A stretch of 28,868 nt of DNA. Origin: JAHEEL01 sp034660035 (lineage in GTDB: Bacteria; Actinomycetota; Acidimicrobiia; Spongiisociales; UBA5794). Below, in pieces: positions 22,880-28,868 of this stretch. A program made the translations under genes and the position numbers. The stretch lies in assembly GCA_034660035.1 (NCBI GenBank), contig JAYEIJ010000145.1:1-28868 (forward strand). The letters run 5' to 3'. The notes under the pieces are model-generated. The model was not told the origin of the DNA. It was given only the letters and a program-made list of their open reading frames with translations, and did not search any database. Position 1 is the stretch's first letter, and each line of letters starts with the position of its first letter.

Positions 22880-25263
22880 CGTTCAACCGTACGGCGCTCA
22901 TCAACGCGGGGATCCTGGCGATCACCATGCTTCTGGTGTCGCTCATCCTCGTTGTCGGCACGGACACCGGCGCCGAGGCGCCACCCGAAGAGCTAGCGAT
23001 CGGACAGCCATCGCCGGAGACGTTCATCGCCAACAGGTCGACGGATCCGATCGTCGATGAGGATGCGACCGAAGATGAGCAGCAGAAGGCACGCAACTCC
23101 GTCAGCACGAAGTACCGGAACGACAATGAGGCCACGCTGACCGTCATTCGCGAGGTGAACTCCTTCTTCACCGATCTCCGGGACGTTGCAATCGACGAGT
23201 CGTTGATTCCCGAGGAGGAAGAGACGACGACGTCGACAACGGTCGAAACGACGACCAGTTCGACCGTGGCCGGGGAGACGACGAGTTCAACGAGTTCGAC
23301 GACCACCACCACGACCGAGCCACCGACAACGACGACCACCACGCTTCCGCGACGATCCATCGAAGAGCAGGAGCTGATGATGGGCGTGCGACATCCCACG
23401 CTTGCCCTGGCGATCTCGTCCTTCGTCACCCTCTACAACAACGATCTCGACCGTATCGCCGACGGAGAGGACTCCGTGTTTCCCGAGGTCGAGAAGGAGA
23501 GCCTTGAGATCGTCAACGAGGAGCTGACGAGGGGTATCAAGCCGTCCGATTTGACCGAGCGTCAGGATCTCTACCTCAATCCCTTGACCCGTCCGCCGAT
23601 CTTCGTCATTGGACTGCCGATCGAAGAGCAGTCGATGGCACGCGAGGCGATAGCGCAGCTCGTCGGGTTCAGCCTCCAGGCGAACCTCCGCATCGATGAT
23701 GAGGCAACCATCGCCGAGCGCGACGCCGCAGCAGCGGCTGTCGAGCCGGTGACGATCACATATCGCAACGGTGACACGATCGTCGAAGAGGGCCAGCCGA
23801 TCACGAGCATCGAGTTCGAGGCGATCGCGCAGCTTGGTCTCTACGAGCCCGAGGTGATCGGCGGGACGTCCCGTGTGGCGATGGCTCTGTTCGGCATTCT
23901 TGCCGTGCTGTTGGCGGCGTTCTTCCTGTGGAGGATCGCTCCGGCACAGTGGTCGGAGCCGCGTCACATGGCGTTGCTGGGGATCCTGTTGGTGCTGGCT
24001 GCTTTGATGTCGCGGCTTCCTGCGATCATCGCCGTCGACAATCGGGCCCTCGGGTACCTGCTGCCTGCAGCGGCGATCGGTTTTCTTGCTGCCATCTTGT
24101 TCGATCCGCGTACGGCCGTTGTGCTGGCGATACCGATGGCGGGGTTCACGGCGTTGTCAACGGGCGACCTGGCATTCACGGTCTACGCCGGGATCGCGAC
24201 CGTGGTGCCCGTGGCGTTCGTCTCCCGGGTCTCGTCGCGGCGACAGCTCCGGGTTGCCGTGTTGCTGTCGGCGATCACCGTCGCCCCCGTTGCCGCGATC
24301 CTCGAATGGGTGTTCGGAGACGGAAGTATCGCCATGTCGGCCGTGTGGGCATTCGCCGGCGCCGTGATCGCCGGACTCATCTCTCTCGGTCTCGTCTCGT
24401 TCCTCGAGAGTGCGTTCGGTGTCACCACAGCGCTCGGCCTTCTCGATCTGCTCGACCGCAACCACCCGGCCCTGCGTCTCATCGAGGAGCAGGCACCCGG
24501 GACGTTCAACCATTCGATGCTCGTCGGAGCCCTCGCAGGCCGAGCCGCTCGGGCGATCGACGCCGATCCGCTGCTCGCACAGGCTGCGGCCTGGTACCAC
24601 GATCTCGGGAAGGTCGCCCTTCCGCAGTACTTCGTCGAGAACCAATTCGGGGTGTCCAATCCGCATGACACGCTTCCGCCCGAGGAGTCCGCGCAGATCA
24701 TCCGTTCCCACGTCACCGAGGGGCTGAAGCTCGCGAAGCGCTACCGGCTCCCGGGAGACGTCACCGACGGGATCCGCATGCACCACGGAACGAGTTTGAT
24801 GCGCTACTTCTATCACCGCGCCCTCGAGATCGACCCGGATGTCGATCCGGAGCTCTTCCGACACCACGGTGTCAAGCCGAGGCAGAAAGAGATGGCGATC
24901 GTCATGATCTCCGACGCCACCGAAGCCGCCGCCCGCGCCTACGCCCACAACGAGGACCCGACCGCCGACGGCCTCAAGAACGTGGTCGAGATGGTGGTTA
25001 CCGAGAAGGTCGATGACGGCCAGCTTGACGAATCGCAGCTGACGTTCGGGGACCTTACGAGGATCAAGGCCGAGCTCGTACGGGCACTGATGGGCTACTA
25101 CCACGCTCGTGTTCCATACCCCGGTTTCCCCGGTCCACAGGTCGTCGACGGTGCGGTCACTCCCGCGTTGCCGGCGACGAACGGCGCAGAAACCGGGACG
25201 AGCACCGTGAGCGAAGTCGACGATGATGATGACGATGATCCGTCCGACGAGGGGGATGGGTGA
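22876..25263 (+). CDS. pgpH: PgpH/YqfF-type 7TM-HD cyclic-di-AMP phosphodiesterase
   Basis: A 795-residue membrane enzyme. Layout: one N-terminal helix (residues 9-29), an extracytoplasmic 7TMR-HDED domain to about residue 330, seven membrane helices (about 335-530), and a cytoplasmic HD domain. Visible HD residues are FNHSMLV (His546), WYHDLGK (His575-Asp576), SHV (His612), MHHGT and ISDATEAAARA. Homologues hydrolyse cyclic-di-AMP. Two low-complexity parts stand out: a Thr/Ser/Glu/Pro run of about 45 residues in the outer domain (about 115-160), and an Asp tail (SEVDDDDDDDPSDEGDG) at the end. It overlaps phoH before it and ybeY after it by four bases each, an order known from Bacillus (phoH-yqfF-ybeY) but not from mycobacteria. 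Confidence 0.93.
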   Translation: MTFNRTALINAGILAITMLLVSLILVVGTDTGAEAPPEELAIGQPSPETFIANRSTDPIVDEDATEDEQQKARNSVSTKYRNDNEATLTVIREVNSFFTDLRDVAIDESLIPEEEETTTSTTVETTTSSTVAGETTSSTSSTTTTTTEPPTTTTTTLPRRSIEEQELMMGVRHPTLALAISSFVTLYNNDLDRIADGEDSVFPEVEKESLEIVNEELTRGIKPSDLTERQDLYLNPLTRPPIFVIGLPIEEQSMAREAIAQLVGFSLQANLRIDDEATIAERDAAAAAVEPVTITYRNGDTIVEEGQPITSIEFEAIAQLGLYEPEVIGGTSRVAMALFGILAVLLAAFFLWRIAPAQWSEPRHMALLGILLVLAALMSRLPAIIAVDNRALGYLLPAAAIGFLAAILFDPRTAVVLAIPMAGFTALSTGDLAFTVYAGIATVVPVAFVSRVSSRRQLRVAVLLSAITVAPVAAILEWVFGDGSIAMSAVWAFAGAVIAGLISLGLVSFLESAFGVTTALGLLDLLDRNHPALRLIEEQAPGTFNHSMLVGALAGRAARAIDADPLLAQAAAWYHDLGKVALPQYFVENQFGVSNPHDTLPPEESAQIIRSHVTEGLKLAKRYRLPGDVTDGIRMHHGTSLMRYFYHRALEIDPDVDPELFRHHGVKPRQKEMAIVMISDATEAAARAYAHNEDPTADGLKNVVEMVVTEKVDDGQLDESQLTFGDLTRIKAELVRALMGYYHARVPYPGFPGPQVVDGAVTPALPATNGAETGTSTVSEVDDDDDDDPSDEGDG

Positions 25264-25724
25264 ACGTCCTCTTCGCCGATGAACAGGACGAGCCGATCGT
25301 CACCGACGAGTTGCTCAGGCTTGCCGAATTCGTTCTCGAAGAGGAAGGCCTCGATTCAGAGACCGGAGTCTCCCTCGTGCTGATCGACGAAGCCGAGATG
25401 ACGCAACTCAACGAGGCGCACATGGGGAAGCACGGCCCTACCGACGTCCTCTCGTTTCCGATCGAATCCGCCGTTCCGGGTGTGCCGCCGACGCGCTCTC
25501 CCGGTGGTCCGCCGCTCGAACTGGGCGACGTGTTCATCGCACCATCGGTTGTACGCGACAACGCCGAGCGATACGGAGCGCCGTTCGAGGATGAACTCTC
25601 GCTGATGGTCGTCCATGGGCTGCTGCATCTCCTGGGTTGGGATCACGAGGTCGAAGACGAAGCAGCCCGGATGGAGGCTCGAGAGAGCGAACTGATGGCC
25701 CGCGTCGGTAGGGTGAGACCGTGA
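25260..25724 (+). CDS. ybeY: Endoribonuclease YbeY (rRNA maturation factor)
   Basis: A 154-residue protein with the zinc site H-G-x-L-H-L-x-G-W-D-H at residues 119-129 (His119, His123, His129) and the upstream TDVLSFP motif at 61-67. YbeY is a single-strand RNase needed for 16S rRNA 3'-end maturation and ribosome quality control. GTG 25260 overlaps the pgpH stop; the gene's own stop overlaps the GTG of the next gene. An insertion rich in Pro and Gly (PGVPPTRSPGGPP) follows TDVLSFP, a place where length varies in the family. Confidence 0.96.
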   Translation: MNVLFADEQDEPIVTDELLRLAEFVLEEEGLDSETGVSLVLIDEAEMTQLNEAHMGKHGPTDVLSFPIESAVPGVPPTRSPGGPPLELGDVFIAPSVVRDNAERYGAPFEDELSLMVVHGLLHLLGWDHEVEDEAARMEARESELMARVGRVRP

Positions 25725-26899
25725 TCGCCACAGCGTTCGCCTTTTCCGCAGTGCTTGTTTTCCTCACAGCGATATTGCGCGCCGCCGGGGCGACGCTGGT
25801 ACGAACACCGCGAGCCGATGCGCTCCACGACGCGGGGGAGGGGAATGTCAGAGCGCAAGTGGTCGCCGATCTTCTCGATGAACGGCAGAGGATCCAGCCT
25901 GCGCTCGGCACGGTCGTCACGACGCTGCTGATCCTGGCGGTGATCCCCGCGAGTTGGGCGATGGAACGGCTTCATTCTGAATGGGAACTATCGGGTTGGG
26001 CTCTTGCTCTCGCATTCATCGCGATGACATTGCTGATCGTCTTGCTTTCCGATCTCATCCCGCGAACGATCGGTCGATCCCGCTCCCGGGCGTTCGCCTA
26101 CCGGTTCTCTCGGATCCTCAGAATCGCGATCCGGATCGGCGACGCGGCCAACGATCTCGTATCGGATGACGAGGAAGATGAAGATGACGAAGAGGACGAT
26201 GACGACCGAGGGGAGCGCGAACTCATCTCGTCGATCATCGAGTTCGGAGACACGATCGTGCGCGAGGTCATGGTTCCGCGCACCGACATGGTGACCCTTC
26301 CCGCCGCTGCATCGTCCGACGATGCGGTCGACCTCGTTCTCGATGCAGGCCGGTCGAGGATCCCCCTCACGGGCGAGAACGTGGACGACATCGTCGGCCT
26401 GCTCTATGCCAGGGACCTCCTCACTCTCTACGACGAGGAGGCGCCGGCGCGCCCGGCGCGCGACCTCGCCCATGAGGCCTACTTCGTGCCGGAGACCAAG
26501 GCGATCTCGGAACTGCTTCGCGAGATGCAAGCGAAACAGAAGCACCTCGCCATCGTCGTCGACGAGTTCGGTGGCACCGCAGGTGTCGTCACGATCGAGG
26601 ATCTCATCGAAGAGATCGTGGGCGAGATCGTCGACGAATACGACGACGAAGAACCCATGATGGTGCCGCTCGAATCGGGGGGCTATCTGGTCGACGCCCG
26701 GCTTGATGTTGACGATCTGGCCGACGTCCTGGACGTCGAGTTCCCCGACGAGGAGTGGGACACCGTCGGTGGCCTCGTCCTCGACCTCGCCGGGCGCGTC
26801 CCGGAGATCGGGGAGTCGTTCGAGTACGAGGGTGTGATCCTCACAGCGGAGGAAGTGCAGGGGCGTCGGGTGGCCAGGGTACGGGCGGCGAAACGATGA
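25721..26899 (+). CDS. CorC/HlyC-type CNNM and CBS-domain membrane protein
   Basis: A 392-residue protein with an N-terminal membrane part with about three hydrophobic segments (DUF21/CNNM type, residues 1-125), a CBS pair (about 175-300: VREVMVPRTDMVTLP, GRSRIPLTGENVDDIVGLLYARDLL, VVDEFGGTAGVVTIEDLIEEIVGEI) and a C-terminal CorC_HlyC domain (VDARLDVDDLADVL, DTVGGLVLDLAGRVPEIGE). Family members are linked to magnesium or cobalt efflux; the CBS pair senses adenine nucleotides. A run of about 15 acidic residues (148-163) joins the membrane and CBS parts. It overlaps ybeY and era, as in the mycobacterial order. Confidence 0.92.
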   Translation: MIATAFAFSAVLVFLTAILRAAGATLVRTPRADALHDAGEGNVRAQVVADLLDERQRIQPALGTVVTTLLILAVIPASWAMERLHSEWELSGWALALAFIAMTLLIVLLSDLIPRTIGRSRSRAFAYRFSRILRIAIRIGDAANDLVSDDEEDEDDEEDDDDRGERELISSIIEFGDTIVREVMVPRTDMVTLPAAASSDDAVDLVLDAGRSRIPLTGENVDDIVGLLYARDLLTLYDEEAPARPARDLAHEAYFVPETKAISELLREMQAKQKHLAIVVDEFGGTAGVVTIEDLIEEIVGEIVDEYDDEEPMMVPLESGGYLVDARLDVDDLADVLDVEFPDEEWDTVGGLVLDLAGRVPEIGESFEYEGVILTAEEVQGRRVARVRAAKR

Positions 26900-27771
26900 C
26901 TCGTTCGGGTTTCATCTCGGTCGTTGGCAGGCCCAATGTGGGCAAGTCGACGCTGGTCAACGCACTTGTGGGGGAGAAGGTGGCGATCACATCACCGCGA
27001 CCCCAGACGACCCGCAACACCATCCGGGGCGTCGCGACGAACGGTGACGTCCAGTTGGTCCTCGTCGATACGCCGGGCCTACACAAACCTCGCAATGTCC
27101 TCGGTGAACGTCTGAACAAGCTCGTCTACGGATCCATCGCCGAAGCGGATGCGGTTCTGTTCGTGCTGGATGCACAACAGCCCATCGGTCCCGGAGATCG
27201 GTTGATCGCCGAGCGTCTCACCGAGTCGGGCGCCCCGGTCGTGGCGGCCGTGAACAAGATCGACCGGGCATCGAATGAAGAGGTTCTCGCTCAGCTGGTC
27301 CGGGCGGGGGAGTGGGACTTCTCTGCCTACGTGCCGATCTCCGCGCTGAAGGGGGACGGTCTTGAGCCGCTCCGTGACGAACTCGAGGGACTCATGGCCG
27401 AGGGTCCGTTCTTCTTTCCTCCTCACATGCACAGCGACCAGCCCGACCGGCTCCTCGCTGCGGAACTCGTTCGCGAGAAGTTCCTGTCGCGCCTTCGCGA
27501 GGAGTTGCCGCACTCTCTCGCGGTCGTGGTCGATGACATCGAGGAGCGGGACAACGGTGTGCTGTACATCCCCGCATCGGTCTACATCGAGCGCCCGTCC
27601 CAGAAGGGTATGGTCATCGGCAAAGGCGGCGAATTGATCAAGACCGTCGGTGCCGAAGCCAGGGCAGAACTCGAACTCCTCTTCGGTGTCCCCGTCTTCC
27701 TCGACCTCCGGGTCAAGGTAGAGAAGGACTGGCAGCGGAAAGAAGACACACTGAACCGCATGGGGTTCTAG
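26896..27771 (+). CDS. era: GTPase Era (30S ribosome assembly)
   Basis: A 291-residue GTPase. G1 is GRPNVGKS (11-18), G2 lies in TSPRPQTTRN, G3 is DTPG (58-61), G4 is NKID. The C-terminal KH domain has KGMVIGKGGELIKTVG and binds the 3' end of 16S rRNA during late 30S assembly. ATG 26896 overlaps the previous stop (ATGA). Longer in-frame starts would lie inside the CorC gene and are not used. The stop is followed after two bases by a heptamer-based hairpin. Confidence 0.97.
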   Translation: MTRSGFISVVGRPNVGKSTLVNALVGEKVAITSPRPQTTRNTIRGVATNGDVQLVLVDTPGLHKPRNVLGERLNKLVYGSIAEADAVLFVLDAQQPIGPGDRLIAERLTESGAPVVAAVNKIDRASNEEVLAQLVRAGEWDFSAYVPISALKGDGLEPLRDELEGLMAEGPFFFPPHMHSDQPDRLLAAELVREKFLSRLREELPHSLAVVVDDIEERDNGVLYIPASVYIERPSQKGMVIGKGGELIKTVGAEARAELELLFGVPVFLDLRVKVEKDWQRKEDTLNRMGF

Positions 27772-27773
27772 GA

Positions 27774-27857
27774 GCTGCCAGCTACCAGCTCCGAGCTACC
27801 AGCCAAGATCAAGAGGTTGTCCCTCTTGCTGGAAGCTCGGAGCTGGCGGCTGGTAGC
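27774..27857. repeat. Inverted heptamer element forming a long hairpin between era and recO
   Basis: Four direct heptamers (GCTGCCA, GCTACCA, GCTCCGA, GCTACCA; 27774-27801) are answered by four inverted ones (TGGAAGC, TCGGAGC, TGGCGGC, TGGTAGC; 27830-27857). In the fold, each heptamer faces its partner with at most one mismatch plus wobbles, and an inner stem CAAGAGG (27810-27816) with CCTCTTG (27822-27828) closes the tip. It may end era transcription; it has no T-tract. Confidence 0.85.
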
Positions 27858-27896
27858 TTGCGATGCAGTCTTCCCGGCTACATGACCCTTGCGCGG

Positions 27897-27902
27897 TACC
27901 CT
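27897..27902 (+). promoter_or_regulatory. Candidate -10 of a leaderless recO promoter
   Basis: TACCCT lies seven bases upstream of ATG 27910, with no ribosome binding site between. With the hairpin after era this suggests that recO-uppS has its own transcript. No clear -35 was found. Confidence 0.4.
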
Positions 27903-27909
27903 GCACCCC

Positions 27910-28629
27910 ATGGCTCTCTACAACGATCAGGGGATCGTGCTCCGGTCCTATTCGTTCGGCGAAGCCGACAAGATCATCATCTTGCTGAGCCCGAATCGCG
28001 GCAAGCTGCGGACCGTGGCCAAGGGCGTTCGGAAGACGAAGAGCCGATTCGGCGGTCGTCTCGAGACGCTCACCCACGTCGATCTGGTGCTTTACGAGGG
28101 GAAGAACCTGGACATGATCACCCAGGTCTCGATCATCGAGGCCTTTCCATCCCTGCGGGAGGATCTCGACCGGGTCGTCGCTGCCGGGACGATGATCGAG
28201 ATCGCGGATATCGTTGCCCAGGAGGACGAACCGGCCCGACGGCTGTTCCTCTTGCTGCATCGCGGTCTCCGCGCCCTCGAGGAATCTGACCCGCATCCCG
28301 ATCTTGTCACCGCCTACCTCCTCAAGGCTGCGGTGATCGTCGGCGTGGCTCCTGCACTCGAGCATTGCGCCGGGTGCGGGGCCAGAGAAGGTCTGACCCG
28401 CTTCAGCTTCGCTGCGGGAGGCGTGCTCTGCGATCGGTGCCGGACGCCCGGGTCATACGCTCTAAGGTCCGGTGTAGTCGAGTATCTGGCGTCTTTGGCG
28501 GGCGCCGACCTCTCCGCACTCCCCGACCCCGACCTGTCGATGAGTCGCGAAGCGATGGGGGTAACCCGCCGATTCATGGAGTACCACCTCGAACGGAAGC
28601 TCGATTCGATGGCCTTGATCGATGTCTGA
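27910..28629 (+). CDS. recO: DNA repair protein RecO
   Basis: A 239-residue protein. The N-terminal OB fold (MALYNDQGIVLRSYSFGEAD, then GKLRTVAKGVRK) and the helical C-terminal part with a zinc finger (HCAGCG ... VLCDRC, two CxxC pairs about 17 residues apart) are as expected. RecO helps load RecA on SSB-coated single-stranded DNA in the RecFOR pathway. I chose ATG 27910 over TTG 27889 because RecO proteins begin at this point and a leaderless -10 fits it. The stop lies inside the start of uppS (8-base overlap). Confidence 0.95.
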   Translation: MALYNDQGIVLRSYSFGEADKIIILLSPNRGKLRTVAKGVRKTKSRFGGRLETLTHVDLVLYEGKNLDMITQVSIIEAFPSLREDLDRVVAAGTMIEIADIVAQEDEPARRLFLLLHRGLRALEESDPHPDLVTAYLLKAAVIVGVAPALEHCAGCGAREGLTRFSFAAGGVLCDRCRTPGSYALRSGVVEYLASLAGADLSALPDPDLSMSREAMGVTRRFMEYHLERKLDSMALIDV

Positions 28630-28868
28630 TCCGACAGTCCCCCTCGATCCGGAACGGATCCCGCGCCATGTCGCGATCATCATGGACGGCAACGGGAGGT
28701 GGGCGAACGCCCGCGGTCTCCACCGAACCGCGGGGCACGCTCGGGGCGAACCGGCCCTGTTCGATGTGGTCCACGGTGCGCTGGATCTCGGAATCGAATG
28801 GCTCACCGTCTACACGTTCTCCACGGAGAACTGGGGGCGGGATCCCGACGAGGTCGCGTTCCTCATGG
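28622..28868 (+). CDS. uppS: Isoprenyl (undecaprenyl/decaprenyl) diphosphate synthase, N-terminal part
   Basis: The first 82 residues are seen before the window ends. AIIMDGNGRWA (catalytic Asp22) and the YTFSTENW motif identify a cis-prenyltransferase, which elongates a short prenyl diphosphate with isopentenyl units to make the lipid carrier for peptidoglycan and other wall polymers. ATG 28622 overlaps the end of recO by eight bases, the same order as in mycobacteria, where the homologue makes decaprenyl diphosphate. Chain length cannot be told from this part. Confidence 0.95.
   Translation, partial: MSDPTVPLDPERIPRHVAIIMDGNGRWANARGLHRTAGHARGEPALFDVVHGALDLGIEWLTVYTFSTENWGRDPDEVAFLM

Noticed and set aside
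24157..25104. 315-residue open frame opposite pgpH
   Set aside because: Shadow of the conserved HD domain; no ribosome binding site or known motif.
1..28868. tRNA, rRNA, insertion sequences, prophage or riboswitches
   Set aside because: No cloverleaf, rRNA, transposase or integrase sequence was recognised by reading; a structure-based search was not possible.

Overview
This 28.9-kb window reads as a chromosomal segment of a GC-rich actinobacterium. Two things support that: the gene order (leuS, comEA/comEC, holA, rpsT, lepA, hemW, hrcA, dnaJ, phoH, ybeY, corC, era, recO, uppS) is close to the one known from mycobacteria, and there is a BldD-type regulator. Secreted proteins with long Thr/Ser/Pro linkers and apparent leaderless promoters suggest a deep branch such as Acidimicrobiia. 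That placement is inference.

Left part (1-7275), accessory. It holds a truncated Dcu-type C4-dicarboxylate carrier on the minus strand, a divergent N-formylglutamate amidohydrolase-like gene, a decayed stretch that joins an EamA-transporter remnant to the tail of a nucleotidyltransferase-like gene, two lipoproteins (the second with an internal duplication), a ProA-like dehydrogenase with an N-terminal extension, and a CoA-disulfide-reductase-like flavoprotein. A pair of overlapping hairpins separates this block from leuS.

Middle (7276-15956). leuS lies on the minus strand, with an 11-copy octamer array behind its start. A short HExxH protein is coupled to a CPBP membrane protease. The DNA-uptake pair comEA-comEC and holA follow on the plus strand. 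rpsT-greA runs the other way and converges on holA at a palindrome made of heptamers.

Right part (16054-28868). A long plus-strand run of mostly overlapping housekeeping genes: lepA-hemW-hrcA-dnaJ; then bldD-like; then phoH-pgpH-ybeY-corC-era; then recO-uppS (cut by the window edge). They serve translation and ribosome maturation, haem chaperoning, heat-shock control, RNA metabolism, cyclic-di-AMP turnover, DNA repair and polyprenyl-lipid synthesis.

The most unusual features are: (i) a dispersed family of 7-8-bp tandem repeats at gene borders, one array translated as the N terminus of HemW and another folded into a heptamer-by-heptamer hairpin between era and recO; (ii) a BldD-like protein with the complete cyclic-di-GMP signature at the same residue numbers as Streptomyces BldD; (iii) several starts that look leaderless; (iv) the small HExxH protein coupled to a CPBP protease. 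I saw no rRNA, tRNA, CRISPR array, insertion sequence or prophage.
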